NCBI RefSeq assembly: GCF_048128805.1
Contig: NC_136004.1
Location: 23,744,284 to 23,808,283, forward strand
Direction of reading: 5' to 3'
Length of the DNA stretch: 64,000 bases
Origin: Centroberyx gerrardi
Lineage: Eukaryota; Chordata; Actinopteri; Beryciformes; Berycidae
Part shown: piece after piece, positions 33,851 through 46,736 of the stretch
Position numbering within the stretch: the stretch's first letter is position 1
How the letters are laid out: each line of letters opens with the position of its first letter
Position numbers and translations under genes: made by a program
The notes under the pieces: generated by a model
Databases searched by the model: none
What the model was told of the DNA's origin: nothing
The model's input: the letters and a program-made list of their open reading frames with translations, nothing else

Positions 33851-35172
33851 AACAACATTTGGCTAATAAAATAATTCAAACATCAATTTCATGCCTGATG
33901 TGCAAAGTGGCCCTGCGAGATTAATTTATAGAATGAAACATAAGCCACAAGAAGGCACTCTTATAACAGAATCGATGTTGTTATTTCTGACCAAATATAC
34001 TTAAATGCTCGACTGTCGAATGCTAATCTTGGAAGTAGGAGTTTACAAAGAGCACTTGAAGGCAGCAGGTCTGTTCAGGAAACGAATTGAGAGCATTGAA
34101 GGATTTGTTGCTCACGCACTTTGATCTCAAAATTAAGATAAAAAAAAGGTAACTCTTAATTACACATTAGTAGATGTGTTGAGCAGGCCTATTTTTTGAA
34201 ATAATTTGGAATATTAATGCATATGTTGTGTCATTTCTTTTCACTTAGCTACTGATACACTGACCATTTAGCAGATAAAGGCCCACTTCTGAAGTTTGAT
34301 ATGAAGGTACAAATAATCCAACATTTTAGTAGTTTGTCCACATTGTTTCATATGTGATGATGTATCACAGTTAAAGTCATTCATAATCCAACAAGGTTGT
34401 GTGTAAGGGTAAACTAATTATTGTTTAGTGCACGATCATGATTCATGTTGGACACACCTATACATCCTACTTTTACAGAAAACAATGGCTGCAGGATTCA
34501 TTAGATATGAACAAGAGTCTTGTCCTTTAATAGCAAATAGACAGGATTCAGACACAAAATGTCAAACAAGAAAAATAAATTACCGAGTTATGTTTGGTTC
34601 ATAACAGTTTTGTTTCAGCCATAGTGACATATTTAATTCTAGGTTGAAAATGAAATTTCTCAACTCTTATTGCCATTTCCTCAGACGACAATGAAATGCC
34701 ATATACAGTAAATGACTAGGGGGCCAGCCTGAATGCTTTTCTCCTCAGTTAGGTGCATAACTTTGCCACGTGCTATCAATTCTCCTCAATCCAATCCATT
34801 ATTTATCTGTGCTGTCTAATAAAAACGAAAAGAATAGAAAAATACCATTAAAAAATACTTTCAAAGAGTTGGCTAAGCACAAACAGGTTACGACTTTGGA
34901 TGAGAGACATATGAGGGTAAAAGGTCCAATCCCATTACAATCTACCAGTGAATAATCCAGTTACAGTAGTCGGTCACGATAACGATGAGGTGTGAAACTC
35001 ATCGCTGAGAGTTTGTTTTCACTTTCATCCATGTCCTGCTTGCATGTTTACGTCTCAGATACATTCTCTTCTTCTTCTTTGTTTCCTGAGGCGTTATCCC
35101 TTCATGTGAACTTCCCTCACAAAGGTATTTCAAAAGTATCATCTTGCCTTCCCTCTGTGTCTTCTTCTTCTA
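33851..35172. other. Interval between the GOLM1 5' end and the LMBRD2 stop
   Basis: No coding sequence is supported. It holds the GOLM1 promoter side and the LMBRD2 3'UTR. A minus-strand ATTAAA near 34,630 is a possible poly(A) signal for LMBRD2. Confidence 0.45.
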
Positions 35173-35944
35173 TCAAGCATCGTCGAAAATGCCCGTCTGA
35201 GAGGGCGACAGAGACAGGTACTGTCCTCCTGTGAACCTGCAGCGTCAGAGACAGACAGACAGAGGGGATGGTGAAGAATGAGACAGCTCAATCACTAGAT
35301 CTAGTTCTGTAGGCCATATTCTTTGTTTTCATAACGTCTCATCTGCTGCCAACTGGTTTCAAGTGTCAAGTTTGTTTAGTTATATAGCCCTTTATCACCA
35401 GCCTTAGACCCTCAGTGCATACAAGGAAAAACTCCCATGAAAAAACCTTGTTAGGAAAAAGAAATGGAAGAAACCTTGGGCGGGTCGAGTCACCGAGGGA
35501 TCCCCCACCGGGACGTCTGAGCGTGCAATAGGTGTGCCGGGAAAACAGTGACAGGAACATGGGCAATGAAAAGAGTAAAACAGAAAAACAGAGAGACAGA
35601 TGATGCTGAAAGAGGCAACATGCGGCGGAGAGATGGGGCCACTAAAATATCCACAGAAGCAAGGGCAGAACTTGCAATTCACATCCAGGTAGAAACAGCA
35701 TCAGAGATGACTGATGACCGTGAGGGTGGTGGTAATGTTCTCCAAGTAAGCATTAGTTTCAATTTAGTTTGTGATTCATTGTGGCGTGAGTTAAATCAGA
35801 GCCATACCTTTTGGTTGGTGAGCCTGTGAGGTCATCATCACTGTTGTCTTGCAGTAGGCCAGTCTGCTGCTCCCTCTGCTCTCTGTCTCTCCAAGAGAAC
35901 TGGATTGCTGCAGGTAGAGAACAATGTATATATATAAGCACAAG

Positions 35945-35980
<36 letters not shown>

Positions 35981-36779
35981 CACACACGGCAGGAATTCAT
36001 TGTTTCTTGAGTAATAGATATTAAGTGAAAGTGATCCTCAGCCACAAAGGGTGAATTTGAACCAGAATGAAGGGTGGAGTGTCGCTTCATGACACAAAAT
36101 GTGTAATGCATACTCCTGATCTAAAGTTTTTAGTTCATAGTCTACAGATTTTGGAGGGAAATCTAAAATAATGTCAGTATTCTCTTTTTGTTGAGTATGG
36201 ACAAACTGCACACTGCTCAAAGCCACTGAACACAAAGAAAGGATAAAATTGGGAGTGGATTTGTTGTACTGTAGCGGAGTGGCCATGCCTGAAGCCTTGT
36301 AAGGATAAATGTAAAAGAGAGAAATGTGAGAAATAGATGTTGGATTATGCATGTGGGTGAGGTGGATTTGAATTCAGTGTAGTTACACTACTGCACGCTG
36401 AGGATAGGTTTGTCTGTGAGGGGAGGATTGGGAGTCAAAGGGAGCAAAGTAACCCAACCTGAGATACTGTAAGCCTTGGCCTTGGTTTTCTGCATGAAAG
36501 ACTGAATCTAGTCTGTTAAACTCAATCTGCTCCATAGAGGAATTTTTAATAATCAATTGTTCAATTCTCCAATTTTTCTACAAACTAACTCTTAAAACTC
36601 ACATAAATGCATGTGCAACACAGTGAATTATTTAATGCTTTGGTAATAGTTTTCTTTAATCTTTACCACTTGTCTTGGCCTCGACTGAAGGGCTGCTGTC
36701 GTCGTCCTTTAACTCAGAGTAACCGCTTCTCGTCCATCCTGTGGCCCCCTGGACCCCGTACCGCTCCCTCCAGGCCTGA

Positions 36780-36819
<40 letters not shown>

Positions 36820-37996
36820 ACAAACCAGTGCACCCAGTGAGCCAACAGGTTGGTTGTTATATGTTAGTAATCTTGGCTTCTTAGAAAACTGTCAGAGAAA
36901 TGACAGAGTTAATTCTTCTAACCCATCTGCGATTCCCCCCATCCTCTGTCTTCTGTCGTTTTCTTCTCTCTACAAAGAAAGCACAAATTACTGGGTGTTT
37001 CAAAAGTAGGTACATTCTTATTACATTATTAATACTCACTCTATTATTCAATATTTTTCCTGTTTCCAGGCACACCTATTATTTATGGGCTATTGAATGT
37101 TGAATTATTTTGATAAAATGACGAAATAAAAAATAAAAATTGCCTGCCTGCTTTTGAAACGTACTGTAAGGTCTACATTTTTAACATGCACGCTGCACTG
37201 TTGCTCGCAATAACAATTAATTAACAAATAAACAAATGAATACCTCGACAAGTACAGCAAATTAATTTTAACTGGATTGTGAACAAATTAATATAAAAGA
37301 ATGAGCCGATGAATGAGTGAAAGAACCTGCCTCATTTAATAACTAGAGAAGGAACAAATAATTAACAAGTCTGCGACTGAACAACAACTGAATGAGCCTA
37401 ACAAACACTGTGCCTGAACAGAACTATTAGAAAGAAGCGAGGGATTGAACGAGTGAATGAACTTACCTCTACTGATGAATTCCCTGCCTTCATCCACCAA
37501 GTCAGAGGTCAAGTCATCATTGGTAATGTACTGGTGGAAGCCCAGGAGGTTCAAACAGCGAGAGCCCAGGCTGCGCGCACACACACACACACACACACAG
37601 AGGTGGATGACATGGTCAGTATTGATAAACTGATACATGGGTCGAATCCTGCTTAACACACATAAAAAACAATGTTTCAATTGCGTGTATCAATTATTTT
37701 CATAATTCTTGATACACGCACCCATGCACACATACACACCAACTAGCTGCTGGAGCTGAAGGGGAGACTGACCAGCTGGTTCAACTCATCATCACAGTAA
37801 TTTCATAATTGTCGTTGATCATTTAACACAAAATTGAACACAACATGAGTTTAATTATTGTATTGAATTAATACACACTGTTTTATCATTTCTTACTTGT
37901 AAAAAGTGGCAAAGCAGAGCAGCAATACCAGCATGGGGTAATAGATGTAGAATCCATCAGATATGAAGGACAGCAGACGCATAGAGCCCATGATCT

Positions 37997-38058
<62 letters not shown>

Positions 38059-38163
38059 GAGGGAGAGAGAGAGAGAGAGACAGAGAAAGAGAGAAAGAGA
38101 GAGAGAGGGAGAGAGAGAGAGGGAGAGAGAGACAGGGAGAGAGAGAGAGAGGGAGAGAGAGAC

Positions 38164-38210
<47 letters not shown>

Positions 38211-38211
38211 A

Positions 38212-38242
<31 letters not shown>

Positions 38243-41200
38243 GAGGGAGAGAGAGACAGGGAGAGAGAGGAGTAAGGGGCATGATGGAGATATTTCCACA
38301 TTTTCAGTGCACCAGTCAATTTGGTCTGCACAATAAACCGAATTTGAAATATCTACAGTAGGTTTTTAGTGCTTGTGAACACTATAAATGTTTTTGAAAG
38401 AATAGCCAGCATTCTCAGGCTCGTGACTGTGATAGGTACACTGTGCATGTGCATGGTTGTGTGTGTGTTTGTTGTTATGAATGCCTGCGTATGCCAAGTC
38501 AAGTCAAGTTCAGTTTATTGTCATTCCTCTCCTTACAGGTTATGCAAAAAGCAGGAATGAAATATAGTGCCCCGGGGCCATAGTGCAACATAAAAACAGT
38601 AAATTAAAACAAAGCAATAAAAACAAGCATAGGACAATAAAACATAAAAACAGTATATTAAACGAAGCAAGTATGTGGGCATGCATGTGTTGGTGCATGT
38701 GTTGGTGCGTGCATGTGTGTGTGTGTGTGTGTGTGTGTGTAACCTACAGAAGTGTAGGAGGTCTGTATTCTGTCTTGGTGGGAGATGGCTGAGTCCATGT
38801 GAATCAGACCCAGGAAGTTGAGGCACAGAGGAGGAGTCAGGCGACAAAACAACCTGACCACAAAGAAGAAGAGAATGAGAGAGACCTGGTGTGACCAAAC
38901 AGGGTCAAAGTCAGACCAAATTCAGCCTCCACCTTCAGAATTGTGCTTCCTAACATTGTATCCCTCTAATTCGTCCAGCTGTTTATTGTAAGACTTCCCA
39001 CAGTTTTCATTACAACACTTAAATGCACAAATTCTGCTGCAATTGAACTTGATGTTTTAGTCTGGAAATCAGTTTTATTACAAATTATAGTAGGGACATA
39101 CATGCCGCTGAACTGCAGGCTGTAAGCGTCAGTCTGGTGATGTGGCACCAGGTAAAAGTAGTTGAAAACTCGTATCCTGAACACTGTGGAGTAGACACAC
39201 ACACAGAGGAAGAAGATGCTGACAAAGCACGCCATCTGGTGGAGAGAAAGCAACACAACAGGCAGAAAGAGGAGGCAGGTTAGCTGGATTCATTCAGTAC
39301 AGTTGAGTACATGTTAAGTGTATACTGGCTCATTTGAGCTAGTGACAAAAATTTCTTTTCACATCTGGGTTAAGAAGTGCTCTAGCCAGAGATTTTTTTG
39401 TTGATGACATTTTTTTTTACATTTTTAAATGTATCTTTGGTTTCTGGTCACCCCAAAGATGGCAGAGCTAAAGCCCAAATTAAAGGAAAAATCCACTCTA
39501 ACACACTTTAACACAGCTGTTAAAAACAGCTGTTAAAACAGCTGGCCATGTATTTTGCCCAGACGCATGTGCCTTGCATCTGGGCCTATTGTGTTGTTTG
39601 GTGGTGTATCTTTCTTAATTTATTTTGTGGATAACTGGCCAAACGTAAAAAATGTGACGACACGTCCAGATGTTTCCATCTACAGCAGATTGATGATATC
39701 CTAGGGTGGATTTTTCCTTTACATCTACTTGTACTTGTACTACTTGTACTTCTACATTACAATATTTTCATACACATACAATAATTTCCATCCCTTCAGT
39801 CTCATATTCAGCCTTTTTTGTGAAAAATGCTGCTAAACAGGTGAGATGATTCCACTTGTTTCCAAGGCAGTTTCACTTGTGAGGAATTTCCTAGAAACTA
39901 GTGTCAACATTGTGAGACAAGACAGAATGCATGTCTGAGTGTGTGCTTGTGAGTGTAGTCTTCCCCCGTCCGTCCATGTGTACAGTATGTGCCCACCTCG
40001 ATACAGATGTAGTTGTACTGCTTTTCAGCCATCTGAACGAAGACAGCGAAGAGGGAGAGGACGGGGCGTGTGCTGAAGAAGGTGCACTCCGACCAAACCA
40101 CTGCTGCGGAGAGGAGAGCCAGCAGCACCGCCAGCACCCTGCAGAAACCCTGCCGCAACACACACTCCCAGTACCACTCTGAGGAGGACAAACACACACA
40201 CATACACACACACATACATGATGCATGAGTCTACATGCACATACAGGTCCACACATGATACACACATGTATGGACGCACACACAAACACACTCAAAAGCA
40301 AAGAGGATTATATTACCGCCACACAATTAGAATTCTGTGTCTCATACACTGTCCTTTAATGAAACAACTTTTTTCCCCATGACATGTGCATGCATGTGCA
40401 CACAAACACAAAAAGTTACACCAGGAAGTGTCCTTTCTATGGATTTTAATTCTATGAGTACTGCACTTTTGTACTATTCTATCAAAGGTTTTTGAAGGGC
40501 AATACCAATACCAGTATTTTTGTATTGAAGCTGCTGATATGTGTTGTTGTTGTTGTGTTAAATTATCTTACATTATTCCATGGTGGTATGTAAAGGTTTC
40601 ATATTTGACACTGATGATGCGTTATGTTCTGTACAGTGTACAGTGACTGTCTGTTACTCTTCAGTATGCAGGGGATGTGTAGTATTGTGTTACGTCCATT
40701 ACAACATGCTGCACTATGTTACCATATCATATATCATTTGGCATTTAACTGTGTTTGTAGTATAGTAGATGCTTGTAGGTCAACAGTGTACATCAGATAT
40801 GTATTTCATGTTGTACTTCTGAGAGCATCTGATTACAAATTAATACTAGCTAGACAAATGGTGGCAAAAAAATGACCAGTGGCTTCTTCGTCTGTCATTC
40901 TGACTCACCACTTTGGCAGATAACCTGTGTTAAAGATGTCTTTTCTCTTTTATAACAAAAATACTTTGGTAGCTAGGACTTTAAATCGGCTGGTTGGGGA
41001 TGAAATTCTGATTTCACCTGCTGCTGTGGCTGGTTGAAAACACATAATGCCCTTAGTGTAGGATGAGGAATTTGGCACTTGGGTAGCATGATCTGAACTC
41101 ACCTACAGAAGGAGTGTAGATGAACCTGCGGAGCCAGCCGTGGTGCTGAGCTGAGGGGAAGCTGTGGATGAACTGGTGGGCCGGGCTGCTCTGGCTCTTA

Positions 41201-41289
41201 GCTGCGTCTTCTAGATGGAAGGCCTGGTCTAACAGGATGGACCACTGGACCTGAGTCTGACCCTGTCTCTGCACTGCAGAGATCACCTG

Positions 41290-41352
<63 letters not shown>

Positions 41353-44194
41353 CCATGGCCAATAGACATCATTATTCAAATCACAGCATGCTGTCATGTC
41401 TCATGTTTGCAATTTTTTGCTGTGTTTCTGTCCAGATCACAGCACTATGTTTGTCATAAATAACAGTTACTTGTTTATGAAGCTTGACTAGGCTCCTCTT
41501 GGTGGGAAGGATGTTTTGTTGGCTGTCACCACCAACACGGCTTTCCACATCTCTCCCCATCTGCTCCTGGTACTCAGCAGGACACTGAAATGAGACGACA
41601 GACAGTGAACATAGTCCCATAGAACAAGGAATGTCAATATAAATAGGACAAGATTATCAGAAAAAACTCACAAAACCTTGACTGTAAAATGTGACACAAA
41701 TAGGCAGGTACAGTAGTAAAGGTAGTAGATGTAGTAATGAAGGGTTTCTCACCTTTCTCAAAATGGTGTCCACATACTTCCTGAGGCAATGGTTGTACCT
41801 GACAGATTCATGGGCAGTTGCCACCTCCTGATAAAAATAAATGTTTTTTATTTTTTAAGTAAAAAAAGACATTATATTGAATTTGTGTTGTAATATATCA
41901 AGGAGGACTGGGCCAAGATTCTGATAAAGATACTGATCCCTGTACAACTGAAAAATTGGTGTTTTGATTCTGTTCTGCAAAGAAAGTAAGTAATGAACTT
42001 TTTAGATTAGTTTTTACAGCACTGCTGCTGCCCTGTTGCTCCACCCTCAAGATATTTTTTTTTCCATACTAACGCAGGATAGATCCAAGGTGGAGGAGCA
42101 TCTACTGTACCACTAGACACATTTTTCAGTCCGCTCACCTCCATGACATCTGCTAAGTTCTCCTCGGCCTCCGCCTTCTCAGTGGCCATTTTGGCTGCCT
42201 TGAAGTAGGTCTTGGCCAGCAGGTAACCATGGCAAGATGAGAGCCAATAGGAGCGCGGGATCTCCACCAGGCCGTAGCCTAGCAACAGCACTAGAAGGAA
42301 CAGGCCCCAGGTGTTGGCCGCTGTGATGCCGATGGTCTGGAGCTCCGTCCTGTTCAAGTTTTACAAAGGCAAACAAATCAATACACTGGCATGGGGCCAG
42401 CAGAACAACACTGCCACACAGTGCAACTTCAGGCAGCGAGGCTCATTCATGTGAACTCACTGGTGTTATTTTTTTCTTTCTTTTCTGTTCTTTTCTTTGA
42501 TGTTTAAAAAGAAGTGTGTCCCTGAATCCCTTGGCTTAACTGTTATTGGACTGCACTCAGTAATGAAAGATCATATGACATCCCAGGAGTCGGGAGGTAG
42601 TTGAAGAAAAATACTGATGTACGGTCAGTTAAGTGTTGCTTTCTGTCTCTGTGCTGGAAGTTCTGGGTGATGTCGTCCTGAGTGATGCGTCGCTTGCGTT
42701 TTATTTTTTCCTTAATCATTAAACTAAGGATTGCAGGGACGAAGTTCACACTAGTGTATACAAACAAAAAGGAGACAAAGATAGAGAAAGGACAGGAGAC
42801 TGGGAAGTTTGACGTGACCGGTGCAGTGGTGGTTGATGGCATAGGATTAGTAATTGACCCTAATTGACCCCAGCATTAGTAATTGAGCCTTCACAACATC
42901 AGGAGGAGGTCAAAGCCATCAGGTGTGCAGTTTAGGAAAAAAGAAAAGATCAAGAGGAGAAGCGAGCTAAAGACAGAAGTATGAGTCATGATGGACGTTT
43001 GCTACTTTGCTCGTTACTAAAAAGACTGACAAACTGTCTGTTTTGCACAATTGTCTGATTGCCATGAAGGACTGGATGGCTAACAACTTTCTACAGCTTA
43101 AGGCAGACAAGACTGAGGTCCTTATTATTGCTTCAGACAGTATCGTTTCCAAGGTTGCTCAGTGTATTGGGTCCCTTTTTGATCAGGCTATGTACTTTGA
43201 TCAACATATTAAGTCATTGACCCATACATGTTTTTCCATCTAAGAAACATTGCCAAACTCAGGTCTGTTGTGTCACAACCTGAGTTGGAGATGATTATTC
43301 ATGCTTTTATATCATCCCGCCTGGACTACTGTAATTCCCTTTTCACATGCCTCAGCAAGTCATCCCTGGACCTGGTCTACAAATGGTCCAGAACGCTGCT
43401 GCAAGGCTGCTGACCAGGTCCAGCAGGACGTCTCACATCACACATCACACCCATCTTAGCTTCTTTACATTGGCTTCCCATCAAGTCTAGGATTCAATTT
43501 AAGGTTCTTGTGTAATCACATATAGAGCCCCGCATGGTCAGGCACCTGTGTACCTCTGTGCGACCTGCTCCATCCCTACATCACCAGCAGGTCACTTAGG
43601 CCTTCTGACCAGGGCTTACTGGTTGTCCCTCGCTCTAGACTCAAAACAAAAGGTGATTGAGCCTAAACTGTGGAACGCTCTTCCACTGGACTTAAGATCT
43701 GCGGTCTCTGCTGACACTTTTAAAAAGCAGCTAAAGACTCATCTGTTCAGACTGGCCTTTGCCTAGCCTCTTGTATCTGTAATTCTGTGTGTTTTTATGT
43801 CTCTTGTTTGTTTATGTTTTATTGTTTTTTAGTGTTTTATGGTCTTATTTGAACTATTTTACTTTGACTTTGCTCTGTGAAAGGTGCTATATAAATAAAC
43901 TTTACTTACTGACGTACTACTGTTCTGCCCCAAGAAGAACTGTATGGAAAATCCCGCAGTGCAAATGTAGGATAGAGGCCAAGTTCTGACAATGGTACAG
44001 TGTGCTTTACTTACCATGTGAGCTGCCACTGCGGGTGAGCAGCCAGGTAGATGAGTAAAGAGATGAAGATGAGGAGGTAGGTGCCGTAGTAGATGGCGTT
44101 TTCGATCAGAGCTGTTTTCATCTTTCCAACCATGGAGAAAGCCCCTGACCGCGCATAGGACTGCATGAAGGGCAGCAGCAGCCTGCACACACAG

Positions 44195-44228
<34 letters not shown>

Positions 44229-44342
44229 GCATGAAAGTGAACGTGTTTACGGAGACAGTGAATATACCAAATGACAAAAAAAAAGGTGGAAAGTGATAGC
44301 TCCTGTAGTCAGTGTTTGAGTGAGTCAGTGTTTGAGTGAGTG

Positions 44343-44379
<37 letters not shown>

Positions 44380-44516
44380 GTGAGTGTGAGTGGCAGAATC
44401 TCACCAGGTGAGAAACTGGGACGTCCAGTACACCACTCTCCAGAACACCGGTAGGACGCCATCTGGGATGTAACTCCATGGCTCCTCACACACCTTGGGT
44501 ACACTGAAACACACAT

Positions 44517-44571
<55 letters not shown>

Positions 44572-45974
44572 AGTGTGAGCAAACGTGTGTACACACTCAT
44601 AGTAAAGTTTCACAAAGCAAACAGTGAAATTCTTCCCATTTACAACACACTGGACATATGCTTACACCTTTATCAACTGAGGTAAAAGACAAACAGTTCG
44701 ATGTAACCTTTTTACATCATATGACCGATGATGACATAACTTTATTGGCTGTTGTGAAAGGGACACAGAAACCTCCAACCTCAGTGCAATGACACACTTT
44801 GAATTATCTACAAAAACCAAAAGCACACTGATAAATATACTGTTGAACATGCCACTAGTCAGCCCCGTGAGTTAAAGGTGCAACTGTTACTCAACAATTT
44901 AACCAGTTACATTTACTGTCTCACTGCCATTGTTTAGGAAGATTAAAAAGGTGTCCAATTATTCTGAAGAAATTCATGTTTAAAGCTACTAGATATGCTA
45001 TGCTTCCATAATTATCCAACCCAATTTCCTGCAAAACCGGTGAAATTTAGAAATCCATGGCATCATCACAAGCCATTTTTTCAGTCAACACTCTTATGCA
45101 GAGAACCTAACAGTAACTGCATGAATATAAAATGAAACAGATTAGGTCACATAATCACACACTGTTACTGCCACCAGCAAAAACATTTTGTGCGAGACAC
45201 TCAAAGTATCACAGGGATTGTTAAACAACAGACACTGAGTGCGTCAGGGGCCATTCGTTCAGATAAGACAACAGACAGAGGGTGTTCCTTCCAAGGCTTT
45301 TCTGGATGTGGCGTCTTGAGTGATTTATCTGCTTTACTCGACTAAGTCAAACTAGTAATGTGTAGTTCAATCCCTAGGACATGGTATCAACCCACAAAAA
45401 GTATGCAGGCTTGTATTAACACATTACTAAGTTGCTGAGAATAAAAGCTATGTCAAATGTAACACCATGGAAGCTAGAGTTCATAAGATTTAAAGCATTG
45501 AAACACATCTAAACTGTCAGCAGGAAGTGAGAGGGATCAATAAATGAGGCTCGTCTGTGAAAAACCCAATGAACACCTGAAAGCCAATATCTGTTGTCTA
45601 GGTCCAAAGCTTGAGGCTCATAACTCCCTCTACCTGAGGAACGATGCAAGTTAAAATGTCCAATTCATAGCTTGGATGTATATAACAACTGCATTACCAT
45701 CGCAAGATTATTTTCATTCATTTTCATACATATCTTTTAGCCAAAATGTGATATTTTGTTCAGCATGTTGGAGTGAACATGTGGCCAAGTTTTTCTGCAT
45801 TTCAAGAAACTGCGTCTTCAATCATTCAGAACAGAGTCCCACTTACCTGCCGGTTGGATAAACAGATGAGTTGGATTCTGTCTGATCAGTGTGTCTCACT
45901 CCGGTCACTGGATGCTGTCCGTTATCATGCTTACACTGCTTGTAGATGGTCTAGAAGAGGAGCGGAGGACACGT

Positions 45975-46018
<44 letters not shown>

Positions 46019-46155
46019 ACACACACCCACACACGTAAGACTCCGGAGGCAACAAAGTAAATAAACAGAGGGGTCCCACACACAGCACACACTCACTCAC
46101 ACACAATGACCCCACACAGGCACACATACACACACTGACAGAGATAGCCCCGCGT

Positions 46156-46190
<35 letters not shown>

Positions 46191-46520
46191 GTGTCTTGTC
46201 CTGTTTTTTATCCTGAGCACGTTTGGAGAAATTCCTAGCAACTTATGGTTGATATGACAATAAAATAAATGACTGAATCTTTAATCTTCCATACCATACT
46301 CACATGCAACACACACACACACTATATAGTTCCAGTAGTTTCATACCGTGCTGACATCGAGCGGCAGGATGAAGACGATGAGGAAGCAGAGGAACCAGGA
46401 CAGCAGCGTTCCCAACAGCACCATCCGCTGCTGCTTCTGCAAGTCTCCATAGCGCTGCAGGAGGTAGAGGGCCAAGAAGAAGACGACCACCACCACAACG
46501 GCCAGCGCAGCACCACTCAT
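35173..46520 (-). CDS. lmbrd2: LMBR1 domain-containing protein 2 (LMBRD2)
   Basis: A multi-pass LMBR1-family membrane protein; the human protein has been linked to beta-2-adrenergic receptor signalling. Coding exons in transcript order: 46520-46347, 45950-45847, 44503-44405, 44182-44015, 42349-42139, 41827-41753, 41584-41471, 41286-41103, 40178-39997, 39235-39102, 38853-38748, 37994-37897, 37570-37467, 36969-36923, 36775-36667, 35907-35808, 35236-35173. They sum to 2,073 nt (690 aa); human is 695. Matching blocks are [123 protein letters not shown] and RCLNLLGF. The C-terminus [18 protein letters not shown] matches the human GGRYLSMSRSDIFNDV. The cytosolic tail (exons 14-16) diverges most. 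The genome may hold a paralogous copy, so no a/b suffix is given. Confidence 0.96.
35350..35560. repeat. Teleost interspersed repeat (SINE/LINE-derived)
   Basis: Contains TATATAGCCCTTTATCACCA, GGAAAAACTCCCATGAAAAA, GGAAGAAACCTTGGGCGG and GAGGGATCCCCCACCGGGAC. This series is typical of a repeat common in percomorph fish. It is in the last LMBRD2 intron. The family assignment is from memory. Confidence 0.6.
36779..36818. repeat. (CA)n at the LMBRD2 exon 15 acceptor
   Basis: On the transcript strand (UG)n runs into UCUCAG and exon 15 (36775). Confidence 0.9.
37996..38265. repeat. ~270-bp (GA)n tract abutting LMBRD2 exon 12
   Basis: A (GA)n array with GAGGGA and GACAG variants. On the transcript strand it is a (CU)n tract of about 270 nt ending at CUGUCAG, immediately before exon 12 (37994). 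Open frames of Leu/Ser repeats across it are artefacts. Confidence 0.95.
38490..38660. repeat. Teleost interspersed repeat in LMBRD2 intron 11
   Basis: CAAGTCAAGTTCAGTTTATT, then a GAATGAAATATAGTGCCCCG block and AACATAAAAACAGT repeats. This resembles LINE/SINE tail sequences common in fish. The family is uncertain. Confidence 0.5.
39481..39721. mobile_element. 241-bp MITE with TAAAGGAAAAATCCAC termini
   Basis: The left end TAAAGGAAAAATCCACTCTA and the right end are inverted copies differing by one base. The interior contains repeated ACAGCTGTTAAAA. It lies in the LMBRD2 intron between the exons at 39997 and 39235. Confidence 0.75.
41287..41351. repeat. (CA)n at the LMBRD2 exon 8 acceptor
   Basis: About 30 CA units. 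On the transcript strand (UG)n runs into UUCAG and exon 8 (41286). Confidence 0.92.
42985..43915 (+). mobile_element. 5'-truncated L2-type LINE, 3' end of the reverse transcriptase ORF
   Basis: Three broken frames encode the end of a non-LTR ORF2. They include [14 protein letters not shown] (about 43,085), [13 protein letters not shown] (about 43,305) and [20 protein letters not shown] (about 43,670), ending FRLAFA. The 3' tail GTGCTATATAAATAAAC is L2-like. Frameshifts show it is dead. It is inserted in LMBRD2 intron 4, antisense to the gene. Confidence 0.85.
44344..44567. repeat. (TG)n and (CA)n around LMBRD2 exon 3
   Basis: (TG)n at about 44344-44377 and (CA)n at about 44517-44567 lie on opposite sides of exon 3 (44405-44503). 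In the transcript the upstream (UG)n and downstream (CA)n could pair and loop the exon. Confidence 0.9.
45976..46188. repeat. (CA)n-rich block before LMBRD2 exon 2
   Basis: Two (CA)n runs, at about 45976-46014 and 46158-46188, are separated by CA-rich sequence. On the transcript they lie upstream of the exon 2 acceptor (CUCUUCUAG at 45951). Confidence 0.9.
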
Positions 46521-46584
46521 AGTGATGACGGGGACAAATACACAGGCGTCAGGAAGTCATGATGACAGACTGGAGGGGGGGAAG

Positions 46585-46667
46585 ATATACAGAGAGAGAG
46601 AGAGAGAGAGAGAGAGGAAACTCATTGGAGAAACTCTAAGCAGAATTGGATATCAGCTTTTATCTTC

Positions 46668-46731
<64 letters not shown>
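46585..46731. repeat. Two (GA)n tracts upstream of LMBRD2 exon 1
   Basis: (GA)n at about 46585-46616 and 46673-46731. They fall in the 5'UTR intron, close to the first coding exon. Confidence 0.92.

Positions 46732-46736
<5 letters not shown>

Noticed and set aside
37886..38331. Three overlapping minus-strand frames of 124-137 codons rich in Leu and Ser
   Set aside because: They are translations of the (GA)n array; only the last part overlaps genuine LMBRD2 exon 12.
42543..42866. Minus-strand frame with a hydrophobic stretch ([20 protein letters not shown]) followed by a basic segment
   Set aside because: It lies in LMBRD2 intron 4 beside the LINE fragment, has no splice connection to LMBRD2, and matches nothing I recognise. 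It is probably chance or repeat-derived; a BLASTX search would decide.
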